A program made the translations under genes and the position numbers. A stretch of DNA of 64,000 nucleotides from Rachycentron canadum. Lineage: Eukaryota; Chordata; Actinopteri; Carangiformes; Rachycentridae. The DNA lies in NCBI GenBank assembly GCA_038496675.1, contig CM076652.1, positions 10,701,525-10,765,524 on the forward strand, in the 5' to 3' direction. This document shows positions 31,871-45,875 of the stretch, piece by piece; the first letter of the stretch is position 1; every line of letters begins with the position of its first letter. The notes beneath the pieces were generated by a model. It searched no databases. It had not been told where the DNA came from and worked only from the letters and a program-made list of their open reading frames with translations.

Positions 31871-34300
31871 CTGGGTTAAACTGGATGCTGGTGGACTCCT
31901 GTGATACAGAGCTTATTCTTGCCTAATGACTGTAATGATGGTTCAGAGAGACTGCAGCCTGCAGCCTGGAGTGGACTGCTTGTACAGGGCTGGAGAGGGA
32001 GATGTGTTTTTTTTTGTTTGGTTTTTTTTTGTACTTGTGTGGGCTGTTTGGGGGAAAAGCAGCGCTGGAGCTGACATCTATGGTTAGGTGAAAGAAAGAG
32101 GACAGTGAACACATTAATGGGACCACAAACTGAAACAGTGGCATGGAACAGTGCACAATGCTGATGGCAACTGTGGGTTACATGTTCTCTGGAGACACAG
32201 ACTGAAGTCAGTGATGGACATCAGACTTCATGGGAATCACAGTAATGAGACTTGCCAAGAGAAACATGACACAAGTTCTAGCATAGAAATGAGAGTAGGA
32301 AGATGGTGATGGTGAACTACGGTGAGGTATTTAGGATCAGGATCAGAGCTGGGCCTGGTGCATTCAAATGCATTGTGAAGGAGACTTACCACCAAAGGTG
32401 TCATTCACATTATATTGATGATTTTGCTAAATATATTGAAGATATTTCAAGATTTCATTACTAAAAGTTTCCTCAAGTATGGATTTCAGTGATTCAAAAC
32501 TTAAAAAACCCTGACAGCACAATTGAGTGAGCTGGGAGAGTTGTACTGTCATAGGCTGGGATACCATTGACTGGTCAAATCCTCAAAACAAGCCTTGATG
32601 GAACAACAATAAGCAGAATAATACAAATGTGTGGCAACGTCTCATGGCCAATAGTTGAACTGCTTCAACACTGAGATGTGGCGATTAATCCTCAAGTCCA
32701 ACTCAACAAAAACTTGCTTCCCATTTGATTTGCCTCTTATTTATGATACGATAGCTACTATTTGCCAGATTATATTCTTTCATACTGTCAGTTAAGTACT
32801 GTCAGTTGATTTCAGTATAACTATCAATATGTTTGTGGCTCTACAGGCCTCCTCAGCTCATCAGGACCTCACCCATCCGGTCCTGTTCTGCCCTCACTTT
32901 TGTGATGGTGACACTAGAAAAAAAGGGTAACTCCCTTTAACTGTCTTTCTAAAAACATGTTATGTGTGGGTGTGCCGCGTTCGTGTGTGTGTGGGTGTGC
33001 TTTTGTCTTTGTGTGTGTATGTGTGTTTAAATAGCTTTCACCCATTTCTCTGTTGAGATCAGGTGCATTCCTTCACTCAACAATGCATTGTAATGTCTCA
33101 ATGTTTGTGTTTGAGTGAGCTGGTGTGCTGATTTTAAGATTGTCTGTGTCACAGATTTCACCTCTCACCCCAAAAACCACCTTTCTACATTTACTTTCTT
33201 TTTTACTCAGCACATGACTGTTCCTCCCTACACACACACACACACACACACGTCACATCTCAGGGCCATCAGCAGGTTGGAGCTTGCCCCTGGAGAACCT
33301 GTTCACAGTGACACACCATGGCTTCTTCAGTCTCTAACATGCATCGCCCTCAGCTTCAAATCACATGCTTCATTCTGCTATTGTTCAATTCACACAGACA
33401 GTGGGACACTCAGATATTTTCTTTTATACGTCTTGTGAATGTCTCTGCATGACACAATAGAGGTGCCTTCTTTATAGTATCAAAGCTTAGTGTACACTTG
33501 CTTCTCGTCATGAAAGGGTTGTGTGTAAGGACTCTGAATGGAAACATGAAAGCACATGCAGGATTATAACAACAACAAACAGAAAAAAAGGATTTTAAGA
33601 GAAGGTGGTTCACTGATGTTAAACCACAGTTGAGTTTCATCGAGTTGCCTTGTTTCACAGCCTTGATCTTGACAGCATTGAGTCACATAAATATATTTGA
33701 TTATTATCTGCCACTGTAATATTTCTCTCACTCTCTTTGATCTCTTTGTATTCCTTTCAAGCATTGGAGAGACATTACTTATTATAATACAATACAAAAA
33801 TTTCTTATAATTCTGGCTTAATGACTTGAATAATTTCCATTTACCGCTGCCTTGGACTCCTGCTTCACTTCATTACAGCTGTACTTTTTATTGATCCACA
33901 GCTTTAATCCACTCATCACTTATAAACAACCTGCTAATAAAATATGCATTGGTATTGAAAAAAAAAAACCCATGCAACTGTATATAAAGTAAGAGCTACA
34001 CCTTGACCAGACATCAGAAAAAACCACTAGTATGCCATCCTAACATTTCATTGCATTAAACTAGAAAATTGCTTCTTTGCACTCCACCTATAATAACACA
34101 CATGAGTGCATAGTGCAACTGAAAAGATCATATCTTCCTGACAACTTCCTCTGTTTCCCTTGTTTTTTCAGAAAAAAAAAAAAAGTTTTGTGAATGTGAT
34201 CATGTGAACTCTCTCTCTTTCTCCCACATGCACATACACATACACATACATACATATGCACACAAATCCATAGTACCAGGTCCCTCTGCACCCCACAACC
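31870..34300. other. Intergenic, no gene seen
   Basis: Unique AT-rich DNA with a short GT run (about 32980-33030), a (CA)n run (33230-33251) and A/T runs. No exon or recognisable transposon was found. Confidence 0.4.
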
Positions 34301-34800
34301 TATTATCAGCAGAGATGCCCTGGCTTATAGAATCCCGCCCCCCTCCCTAAAACAAGGTAAAGGGAGGATTAGTGAGCACCATTTAGGGGCTCCTTTCAGA
34401 ACCGCATTTCATTTCATTAGCTTGTGACCTCTCCAGTTAATTATTTTGATCTGGCCAAAGGCTTGGCCTGCTTTTAATGATCCTGACTGACTCACCGCCC
34501 CCGTCAGAACGCACAATACTTAACACACCCATTGAGGGCGAGGAATAAGAGAAGTGAAAAGGGAAGAGGGGAGAAAGGAGAAAGATTGAAAGTGGCATTT
34601 ACCAGTCACCAGCAGAGGCTGTATGGAAGGGAACCCGGTGATGGCAGGGTGGCGTAACGCCCTCAGACTTTTTGTCAGAATATACTATTGTGCCTCACTG
34701 ATGGAGTGGCTCTCCCTTTAAAAGGGTGAAATCATTGCTGAGCTTTAAGCTGATTTCAGAAGGGGGAAACAGGCGGGAATAAAAGAAAGGGAATCCACTG
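34300..34800. promoter_or_regulatory. Possible conserved non-coding element
   Basis: A compact, less repetitive block has clustered homeodomain cores (CATTAG, TTAATTATTTTGATC, TTTTAATGATC at about 34410-34485) followed by GC-rich sequence. This is like enhancers in developmental gene deserts. Composition and motifs only. Confidence 0.25.
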
Positions 34801-35017
34801 CACCTACTTCTCAAAAATAACAGTGATGGAAAAAATTATGGCTTTTAGAAAACTGCTCATCTGAAGTGTAATGGCACTGAAGAATTGTTCAGTTTCTATT
34901 GGAACATTCAAGGGTTAGAGATACAGGGTTGTGACAAATGTGTGTTGATGTGTGTTCCATGTCCACAGAAAACTCTGTCTGATGTATAGACTTCCAGGTG
35001 AATCCCCTCTCTTTTTC

Positions 35018-35056
35018 TCTCTCCTCTCCTCTCCTCTCCTCTCCTCTCCTCTCCTC
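35018..35056. repeat. (TCTCC)n minisatellite
   Basis: About seven 5-base CTCCT units in tandem. Confidence 0.9.
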
Positions 35057-35484
35057 CACCTGTCTCTCTGTTGCTGCTGCACAGTCTGCACTAATTGCCT
35101 GTATTTGTTCATCCTGTGGGTGTTTGTGAAGGGATAGCTTCCGTTTACTCATGGCCACGCAGCTTCATTTTGAATGCAAACACAATAAAATCTAAGCAGC
35201 TTGTGCCATTTAACAACTTATAAACATGCCACCCAATACATTTCTCATTTTATCTAATCACGAAGGATGAAAAGTTTTAGAGGTGGAGCAAGCTGATGGT
35301 TGGGTTAGTCTCATATTCCTTTTTTTGCCCCACTTCTTTCCGTTCTCTCTAAGTCTGTTTTTGTGCCTTGTATTTGCTTGCAGTGCTGCCGGCCAGTTTA
35401 CTCTGTCTGGCTATGCATGTAAAGAGTGTCCCCTCTTTGTTCCAGCCTTGGGCTCACGGCCAAGCTCCCCCTTCAAAACTTAAG

Positions 35485-35485
<1 letters not shown>

Positions 35486-35545
<60 letters not shown>
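35486..35545. repeat. (CA)n microsatellite, about 60 bp
   Basis: An uninterrupted CA dinucleotide run. Confidence 0.95.
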
Positions 35546-35551
<6 letters not shown>

Positions 35552-35739
35552 CCCACACACCCCTTTTTTTACTCTCAAACAACTCTCTCCCTCTCCCCTG
35601 TGCTGCCCTCAAATTGAAAATTACAAAAAAGGAGGATAGAACCACAGAGACAAGCATCACTTTAAAAAGCAGGTGTCCAGAACTTTTCAGTGCTCGTCGA
35701 TTTCAAATGGAGACCCTTTAACCTCTGTGCTTTTCTAGC

Positions 35740-36300
35740 TGGTGGCTGAGGTAGCCAGTCAGAAGCCTAATCAGTCTCGTCTGACAATACTGGGAGGTTG
35801 AGGGCTGTCAGTCTTCCTTTCAGACAGGGGCTCCAATGAAGCCGTGGCAGGGGAACCCCTGATTGATTAGTGCCTCTTTATTGAAGTGCGTGTGTGTGTG
35901 TGAGGAAGAGAGAGAGTGTGTGTGTGCCTATAGGGGCCCAGCCAGGAAGCTTTATTTAAATCCAGCCAGAGAGAGTACTATAATTATGACTTTTTCTTTC
36001 TGTTGGTCGGTTAAAGCTGACAGAGAGGGTTCTTATGGCTCACTTCACCCTCTCAGCCTCCTAAAGAGAGATTATTACTGGCCCTAAGAGCTTGGGCCAG
36101 TCAGGCTCATCAGTGTGGCTTTGTAGACCTGAGAGAAGGGCCGGGTCCAGAGCGGGACTCAAAAAAGACAAAAAAAAGGGTGGAGGACTGAGCTGAAGAC
36201 AAGTCACTGTGTAATCCTATTTCAACCTTATTGACCGATGCCAGGGGACTGAGCAATTTCTGTGCCCAGTATGTCACATAAATGAAACGAGACAAACTCC
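35740..36300. promoter_or_regulatory. Possible conserved non-coding element
   Basis: A mostly unique block with homeodomain-like cores (GATTGATTAG about 35862-35871, ATAATTATGA about 35979-35988, GATTATTA about 36069-36076) and GC-rich flanks. A short GT/GA run interrupts it at about 35887-35925. It is gene-free as far as I can see. Confidence 0.25.
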
Positions 36301-39300
36301 TAACAGAGAGCAGAGAGCCGCTCCACTGCTATCACTGCCATGTAGGTGTGGTAACCTCCTCACCCCCCAACAAACAAACAAATAAACAAACAGAAGCCTA
36401 CAAGGGGTCAGATAAATTAGTAAAATGGGACTGATCCTGTGTGGCCTTATTGGTAGGTGGTCTTTCCTCTCTCCCTTTCGCTCACTCTCTGTCCCACTTT
36501 TATCAGGTTATCCACTATCAGTATGTGTCTGCGTCCCCTCTGCTGTCCGCTCTGTAAATCCTTGCAGTTGCAGCGCTGTTGAACTGGGTCTCGGCCCTGC
36601 TTCCATTGTTCAGCGACAGCTCCTATCTGCTGACCATTTTGAGATGCGTGAGTGTCTGTGTGTGCTCACCTGCTTTGTAGCTGTGCTGCCTTATAATTTA
36701 TACATTTTACCTCACTTTCATTACCACAGATAACCGAGTAAACACGTTCTGGTTTGGTCAATAAGTTCAGAGGGGCCACATGTGGATAAGAAGAGTAATT
36801 ATTCTGCATTGGCTCGTTTTAAGAGTGAAGAGAGATTCCATTCAAACATAGTAAATCAGTAATTTCTGTAAAAGTAGCGAAAGGGAGAGTGATTTATTTT
36901 TGGCAAGTCTGTTATAGAATTAATTGCTGAGTGGGAAGAACAGTCATAATTACTATGTACTGATAAGTAACAGCAGTATCTGACCAGGACATAGAAGATT
37001 TTACCCCCTATCATACCTGAATATCATCAATTTTGCTTAAAAGTGAATAAGTTAAAATACTCAATCTGCAGAACAAAGGCACCTGTGAGTTCATTGGCTA
37101 CTATAAGTATTGGATGATCATTACTGATGCATTTATAGGTACCATTCTACTGATGTAGTTAGAGATTGTACTTAACTATGCACCAAAATAGCATAAAAAG
37201 GAAACACTCCATGTAAATACTTTCTGTGCCTTAAAACTGTGCTTAAGTACAGTACTTAAAGTAAATGTACTTTATAACGTCCCATCACCAGACTAGGACT
37301 TTGCAGTTTACCTTTTCAGACAGCGTAGGTCACTGTGTGCGCATCCGTAAGTGTGTTTTTGTGTGTTTGTATTGTGTGTTGAGTCTGTTCACATTGTATT
37401 TGCACCATTGGAACATGCACCTCTGGGTGTGGCAAGATTTTAGTTCTACTGACAGTGTCGTTGTTTACGTGGTCAGACCAATGACACACACACACACACA
37501 CTGGACCTTCAGGTTATTCTGGAGCCCCTTGAACCACGTTGTGTTGCTGTGCTCCTGTGGAACTGACGTAACAGATCCCAATTACTGTCACTCCTCAAAC
37601 CTGACCAATTTATTGTCTGTGGCTGCACATGGAGGCTTACCTCTGTGAAGAGTTTCTGGGTAATGTTTGCCCTTATGTCTTTGTATTCATGAGTGAGTGA
37701 AATTGAGGTTTAGTTTTACCGGCCTTCATGGATTTAAGTTTCTTGTTTGTCCTTTCGCAACATTCCCCTTAAGTGCAGCGCTTTCATCACCTTGTTCTTG
37801 TGTGAATAGCAGTCAAGCAAAACTGGACATAGTAACAGACTTCAGTCAATATTTAGATTCAGGTAGAGAGCGCTCAGCTTCCTCCTCTCTGTTTTTTTGT
37901 TGTTGGCGGTAACAGTTTTTGGCCCATGCCGTCATTGTGAGTGAACAGGACAGCTCTTGTCAATTGACTCTTGGGATTAACAGCGGTAAAGGGTGTAATC
38001 CTGACACTTTGAAGTGTGTAAGATCTTAGTACCTCACATCACACAAAGCGCCTGAAAAGACCTATCATTGTTATTTATCTATAGAAACCGTCAGGCTGCT
38101 TTCAGCTTTGAACATAACTTGATATATCTTTTCTGCTTTTTATTCATTGACAGATACTGTATGTCAGAGGGAAAGACAGACAGACAGACAGACAGAAAGA
38201 AAGAAAGAAAAAGAAAAAAGTGACTCACCGCATGCACTCAGTTTAATCATGTGCCTCATAATAAGCACAAACAGCTTATCTCTCTGAGTTTTTGCACGTG
38301 TTTTGAGTTTTCGGTAAATTTCGACGGCATGCAGCAGCAAGTCTGCTCTGTTCATCATTAATCGCAGCCAACCTTACACTCTCACATTCATGTCCTGTCC
38401 CTGTTCACAGCCTCAGGTGTAGAGGATCCACTGGTCAACACACAGGCATCAATATGACACACACCTACACCTGATTAAGCATTAACCACGTTAACCATAA
38501 GTGAATAAATGCACAGGTCCTCACATATCCTCTCTATCTGTCAAATGCACACACACACAAATACAGACACACACACACACCTGTTTTTAGCAGATCTTTT
38601 AGTTCAAGGGGGAAAATTCCAACATGAGACCATTCATCAGGGGGAGAAGGCAAGCGATTAGATATTGGTGATAAAGATTTTAAGTCAACATTGCGGCAGG
38701 TGTCAAGCGCTTTTTACTGCACACAAATGGCTCCACTCCTGGGACTTTACGGGCTATAAAGATGACCCCCCTAGCCCTCCCCTCTGGACAGAGTCCAGGC
38801 TAAGGCTTTACCATCCTGCAGACAGGCAGGGAGCACATCAACCTGTGGTGTTACTAAATAATCAATTTAAGTCAGCCTACACAGTTGTATAATTTTTAAG
38901 ATTACAAGTAAAATGTTCTGTTCTTACAGAATTCTCCCTGACTCAACCTACTCAGCTATTTATAAAGCTTGTAGGATTAATCATGAAGGTACCCCATTTT
39001 TAAAGGTCATAGTTAATAGCGGGTTGGCTGGTTGTGATATTTAGTATTACTGACTGCAATGTAGTCTGTCACCACAATAAATACTGTTTAAGGTAATATG
39101 CCCATCTTGAAGTTATATAACATTATATTAAAATTGAAAGTAGTTTGTTTGTTTGAGGATCAGCAAATCAGTAAATCTGAATCCTCTATAAAGTAAAGAA
39201 AGCCTGGCTAACATGTTAGCACTCACTAGCGACAACATATACTTTCATGGTATTAGCAAAAACATGGCTAGCATTTCCAATAAGAGTATTTTTTTTTGGG

Positions 39301-42300
39301 GGGGGGCAGGGGCACAAAATAAACCTTTTTTTCTTTACTATATGAAAGAGCACATCTAGATTGAGCTAGACCCATTGATCAGTTATATGTCCTTGTATTT
39401 ACCAAGTCATTAAATAAGTACCCAAAGTGTCATTTATTTCTTGATCCATCCTAAACACAAATGCGTGACTCTCTGAATCCCTAAACGTTCACAGTATTTA
39501 TTTCAATCAGAGCCCTTATGAACATAATATTTACATAATTACATTACATTCCAGGCTATTTCCAGACTGGTCTGCTCATGAAACTTGTAGGGGCGTTGAG
39601 TACAGAGAGAGTTGATACCTCAGACTAGTCCAGAAGCTTATATCGTTTTTCATGCTGTGACAGGTTCAAACTCAGAAACTATAGATCACTCAGCTACATT
39701 CACATGACATATACAATGATTTAAACTGATAAATGTTGGTGCTTTGCCCTGTTTTGATTGCTAATGAAGTTTAAGTCAGGATCCTTCTGGACCAATAAAT
39801 CAGGTCACTAAATGTACTGCTCCAGGGCCTGATGCAAAACGTGTGTGCATATTTGACTCAGTGTCGCTGCAGTGATAAGTAATCTCCTTTGGAGACATAG
39901 GAATGTGTGATGTGCTTTCACCTCTACTGGGGGGTCCACATTCACTCACCTCTGAGACAACAGTGAAGACCTACAGCAGCAGCAGTAGCACGTATGAACC
40001 TCCTGGTCATTACGAGAGCCACCTACTGAAACCAGCCACTCCGTCAGCCTTTGACAGGGATGAAGCCACAGGCAATGGAAATTAACTAAGTTAGCCTTTC
40101 AAATGCTAGTCTTTTGCAGAGAAATGCGGGCGGGGAGAATCTGGTCCATTTGTTCCCTGATCAATCAAAGTCCATTCCTGGCCTTCTTTTTGGTTTGTGA
40201 TCAAAGAATTAGCTTGGATTGTCTTCCTAGTGATCCATTCCTGTTATAGTTTCGTCACAATAGACAACAAAAGAATGCCAGTTGGTTTTCCTGCAGGGAT
40301 TCTTTACTGTATTGGACAAATACAGATGGATGGACAGCATGGACTCGGAGCTATTGTTACATGGTGGGGAGGTTGTCCTGCATCTGCTGCCCACTGGGAC
40401 CAGTTACTCCACTAATAGTCCAAAAAACATCCACTCATTCAGGCAGTGTTGGTGTATTTTGGTACAGCGTTGTTTGAAATAAAGAGGCAGTTTCTGTCTT
40501 CTGAGAAAATAGAATTTCCGTGAAACTCTATTTCAATTCATGTAATCTCATATTTAACTTGTTGTTTAACTTGTCTTGTTGTTGTGTTTACTATTTGTAG
40601 AGACAACAGTTATGTTTTTTTTCAGTCCTATCTTTCATCACTTCCATGATGCACACATGACTGGTAAAATAAACCTTTTTATTCCCAAACTTATTAACCT
40701 GAATTTCCCCTTTTCCGTCCCTTTTGACCTCAATTAACTTTCTTCTAACAATCTAAATAGAAATGGTCTCGCATGCGTTTTGGTTTGCTTGTAAATAAGA
40801 GAGATGCATCTCTAATAGCTCCCTTAAAGATAGCAGAAGGAAAGGAGAGTAAATAGAATAAAGCAAAGAGGAACTAATAGTGGGTGGTGTGGTGTGCTGC
40901 CGCAGTTTGCTCAATGTTAAACTAATAAGATAATGCAGGGACCATATTGTCTGGACTCGCTCCAGTCAGAGATAGAGCTTAGATTGGGCAGTGTGTGGCG
41001 TGTGGTCTTAGTCCCTGTATCAGTGGCTCTGATTTTCAGTTAGATAGTGAAGCCATGATCTATATATGTATGTGTGTGTCTGCTAAGTTAAAGATAGTGT
41101 TTACAGCCCCCACTCACAGGCAGGTGTAACTTTAAAGCAGAGTGTGCAGTCCCTTGAACTTTGCTCTTCAGAGATTCAGCTCTTTTTTTTCTTTTCACTT
41201 TCTTTGGGCAGGTGAGACACTGTTTGTATGATAAAACAGATAGAGAGAAAAAAGCGTGAGGGGACAATAGATGTGCAAGTTGAAGTTGCCTGCTCCCCAT
41301 CAGTAAAGCTTCCTGTACAACCATCATCTCTCTGCCAAACATCTGTCCAGAAGTGAGCCTGCCACCAGCCACGCTTCTTCCTCACTCATCTCCATCCCAC
41401 AGCTCTGCCCTCTTGGCTTTTGCTCCATATCCCCACCGCATTTATGCGCTGCAGGGATGCTTCTGTGTGGCTCAGTGCTCGGGTACTTGTTAATTTGTGA
41501 CCCATAAGGAAGAGAGGGGATACTGCTTGAGTTTGGTTGGGAAATTTGGTTTGAGGCCAGAGGGAGCAAAGGGTTGCTCAAGCGGTGGCCCCCTCACAAA
41601 TGTGACACATATCCCCAGGCTCAGGACTTTTGGACCTGAATGAGGGAGAATAAAAAAGGCAAGTGTGCAATAAGTGGGTGAGTAATTTTGTATTCTCAGC
41701 TGTTCTCAGGCGCATCTGATGCTCTTTTACTATGAAAATAAGTGCAATATTTGATGTGATTTTTGGCACATGTCTTATTTTGTTTAGCAAATTTGTATGC
41801 ATGCATAATAAAGAAAAATAATTTGCTTAAACTTTGCACTTTGTGTTTTTGTTGTAGGCTGAGCACCAGTGGAGGTACACAGGGAAAAGAAGAGTGTGTA
41901 ACCTGCTGTTTCCCTAAGGCATCGGGGCACACAGTCACGTATGCACACACAAACACATTGTTTTCCCTCAAACATCTTGGGGATTTTGTGTTGCTGCGCT
42001 GGCAAATCAACATTCCCGAGTACCAAAACAATTTTCCATTTGGAAGATGGAACACAGGTCTTTGTTTATTCCCTGCTTCATTCAATTACCCCTTCTTTGG
42101 TTTGTTTAACATTTCATACTCATGATCTAATTTTGTGTTTGGTTGCTCTTCAGATCTGTGAATTAATGCTTCAGCTGAGCGCAGGAGCTGCATGTGGTGT
42201 AGAATTCATTAAGCCTGCTTGTCCCCTGCGTGCGTATGTGTGCACATCACAGAACGACGGCATCCCCGGAAAGAAAGTGTGAGTGTGTGTGTCTACATGT

Positions 42301-42838
42301 GATGCAACGGTGAAAGGCACCATCTGTTCCATGTGACAGTAATGAAGTGAGGGGCATTGTGGTACAAAGCCTCAGACCCATTCATCACAGCTGTAGGCGG
42401 GCCAAGCATATTCCCCCTGTCTTATAGGGATACCTCTACACACACACACACACACACACACACGCTGCAGCATAACTGTATGGTTCCAGTTTCATGTTGC
42501 TAAATGAATGCAAGTATGCAAACACTTGTAGAGCAGTTATTCTGAGGGATAGAAATGTGAAGCGTTATCATGGAAATCTTGATTGTGGATTAATTTGCAT
42601 GCTATCTGTCATATCTGATTTGCCATCCACCCTAATTTACCTGACATACTGTAGCAGGAACTGTACTTCCAGGCAGTGTGGGGTCATTTTTGAAATTGCA
42701 GTTACAACCTTAGGCTCTTACTGTACCTGAGACCTAACTCGTAAGTTTTCTGGAGCAAAATCTCCTTTGAAAGGACCCACACACCCATTTTTTAAAAGTG
42801 TAAATGTCACCATGCCTGTTTTGTTTGACTTCATTTAA

Positions 42839-42877
42839 ATTATTTTGATATTCATCGGTCATGAATATCAAAATAAT
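42839..42877. repeat. Perfect inverted repeat (17-bp arms, 5-base loop)
   Basis: ATTATTTTGATATTCAT at 42839-42855 is followed by the loop CGGTC and then the exact reverse complement at 42861-42877. A further partial copy of the arm core (ATTATTTTGAT) lies at about 42926-42936. The structure could extrude as a cruciform or fold as RNA. Its function is unknown. Confidence 0.9.
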
Positions 42878-45798
42878 GACTGTATCACTCATACGGCAAA
42901 TGGCAATTTGCTGTATGGTGGATACATTATTTTGATGATGGATTGCAAAGAAAATGCAAAGATAATTCATGCATGACCACACAGGTCATATAACCTTATA
43001 ATATAACCTCATACATATAACCTTACATATAAACAAAATTTGAGGCATGGTAATTCTGCACTTTACTGCATTTAAAAAATTGTATATTTGCTGTAAAAAG
43101 AAGCCCACCCCCCTCTGTGGCCAGTCCTACGAGGCATATGGAGGTAGCAAAACTCATGTTTATACATATTCAACTTTTCAATCATCTTGCCTAATTAGGC
43201 TCCTTCTCAGGACTGTAAGTCCTGTGCTTATTGGCCGTTTACGGAAGATTTTTTGACATGTTGGATAAGAAAAGACGCAAGTGTTGATAATAAAATTAAA
43301 TATGGCTGAATAGATTAGAACTGAGCCATCATTATTATAATTAGTAACACGTGTGCCTTCCCCACTATGGCAAGTCAAAATGTCAACATCTATTGAAAAC
43401 AGATGTTGATATGTCACGTTGTCTGTCAATTACCACCACCTGCAAGGAACAATAACTGCCTCTGCGATAACAAGACTTGACATTGCATAACAATGTTTTG
43501 TATCACATCGGTAAACTGACTCAGCTAAGCTGCTGCTGTCGGTATAACTGTGCTTTCAAGCAGTGATCGTTTTGTGATGCCTAGTAAATCTGTCACCGTG
43601 GCTGTTGACTGCATTTGTGTCGACTCATGCCTTTCTAAAATAGTACAGGATACTCCCGGCCACCCTCCATATCTTCATCTAATCTCGATGTCTTTTTTAA
43701 TTGTGCTGTGCCTTAAAATAGGGTTCATGGTGCTCTCCATCCATTACTGTTGTCATTTTACATACAGGAGCCAGCAATATGCTCTTAAATTGCTTGTTGG
43801 ATGATCTGAATAGCACCTGAAACCAAGACAACTTTTAATAACTTCCTGGAACAGTTAATCTGAGGAGCATGCTCAGTTTATAGAGCAATCAGAAAGTGCC
43901 ATTTGGATGTGGGCTGTGGCGGCAGACTTTCCCTCGAGTGTGTCCATCTGGAACAGCTATTAACCCTTTTTGCCGTTAGACATGGTTGGGCGATATGGCA
44001 ACATTTCTATCTGTGCATTTAATCTCTGTATAAACTGACAAAATAAGTGTAATGTGCAACTGGGTATAAGTGATATATGATGTGAAACAAATGGATGTTT
44101 ACTTTGTTGTGAATCTATATTCTCACGAAGTCCCAAACTCCCTTCATATTAAAGAATTTTCATTGACATTTGGAAAACTAAACCAAAAGCATAGCGCTCT
44201 GTGGGTGGTTCAAAGGGTGGCAGAGATTTGGAGCATTAATCCACCAAGTTAGGCCAGTTGTGAAGGATTATTAGGAAGCATTGGATCATGTCAGCAGTCA
44301 TTAATAAAGCGCTCATCAGTAACACTTGTTGAACACGGCACTGCTGTTATTTATGATTATTCTGTGAAAAGAACCATTAATACATCATGCCTTTAAGCAG
44401 AACTCCAGCTAGGTAATATTGCGCCCAATTTTGTTCTCAATGCTTTCCAACGCCATTGGTCCATTCAGAAAACTAGTGTGCCTCCTCTTACTATGCTGCT
44501 CTTTCTATCAGCCCCACACCAGCAACTGATCTATCAGATAAACCAAGGCAGACTTCATCTCTGTGCAAATGATTAGAATCATTGTCCAAACATTGACATC
44601 AGCTGGAAATGCTTTATTTCCATGCTCTGTTTAACCAGACGCGGCTTTCGTCACCAGCACTAATATTGACTCTTACAGCCTAATCCCTCAACGTCTTGCC
44701 TTGTCTCAAAACTCTGAATGCTGACATTAAACAGCCCATTTATCATATTTTCAGGGACTCACTGGAGGTGTCTCCTCTGTGTAACCTGCTCTCCCTCCCT
44801 CCTCTGCCCACTGATTGTTCTGTCCGTACGCTGTTCAATGCTTGTATGCACTTTCAGTTTCCTTGTTCAGTTTTAGGCACCCCCTCCCGCTGCCACCACC
44901 ACTACGCCATCATGCACAGCATCTCCATAATGGACGCACAATGAGCTTCATTCTCTCCACTTGTTGCCCTCTCCCTGCACGAGTTGCTTGTGCATCCTCT
45001 ATCTTTACACTATATCGTCACATGCTTTGTACATAAATGCCCTCTGTGACCAGACTCAGGAAACTCCCTACATCAACTGCTCCTTTGCATCCACCCACAC
45101 ACACACTCACATTTGTACATTTGCATGTTTATGTGACCACACATGATTGTGCTTGTATTTGTGTTTGAACATACACTTGGTGTTTGTTTGTGTGTGTTTG
45201 GAATAGTGATGCCTGACTGTGTGGAGTCTTTCTCTCCAAACTCGGCGTGAAGTGTTGGTCAGCTTGTTCTGCACAGGTTAACCCCTCCCATTCTTTTGAA
45301 CCTTTTTGTATGTTTTCTACTTATGCATCCCGCTTTACTTTTTTTTTTTCTTTTTTAATTCACTGTAGATCAAAAAGTAGAAAACTTCATCTGAAACTGT
45401 AGAAATACATTTTTCATGTCTGGTATTAGAGGATTCTGTCCTGCAATACCATTCCACTGTTAATCCATCACTGCAGACTGAAGCTGAGCAGAACATTTTC
45501 ACCTTTAATAAAGTAAAAAAGAAGAGTGAAAAGAAGGTATAAACTCTCTTTTCATGCTTGCAGAGCATTGTTGTCACTTGCAGTTTTACAAATTGCTCCT
45601 TACATCTTTTAATGGTTCTCCTCTTCTTAGTCTGTTGTTAGCAAGTTTAATTCTCCTCTCTCTTCATCACCCTCCTTCAGTACCCAACCCGCCCTCTCTC
45701 TTCTCCCTGCCTCCTCCTCCTCCTTATTTACTGGGTCGCTGGTGTGCCTCATGCTCTGTATAGGGCCCCACTTTGCATTTGCCTGCCTATCAGAGAGC

Positions 45799-45799
45799 T

Positions 45800-45849
<50 letters not shown>

Positions 45850-45875
45850 TGAGTGTGAGTGTGTGTATGTATAGA
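45799..45875. repeat. (GT)n microsatellite
   Basis: A GT run with one TTT interruption, grading into GAGT units. Confidence 0.9.

Noticed and set aside
39903..40085. 60-codon open frame with a Ser run and plausible amino acid composition.
   Set aside because: No splice or promoter context, no recognised family, and similar chance frames are common in this desert.
43980..44100. 'tgggcgatatggc' resembling the end of fish hAT or Harbinger elements.
   Set aside because: Only a short match, no partner inverted repeat and no target-site duplication found.
44876..44943. Acceptor-like TTCAGTTTTAG followed by a short open stretch ending HSISIMDAQ and a stop, resembling a last exon.
   Set aside because: No recognisable protein, no upstream partner exon, and a short AT/CA-rich surrounding; chance is adequate.
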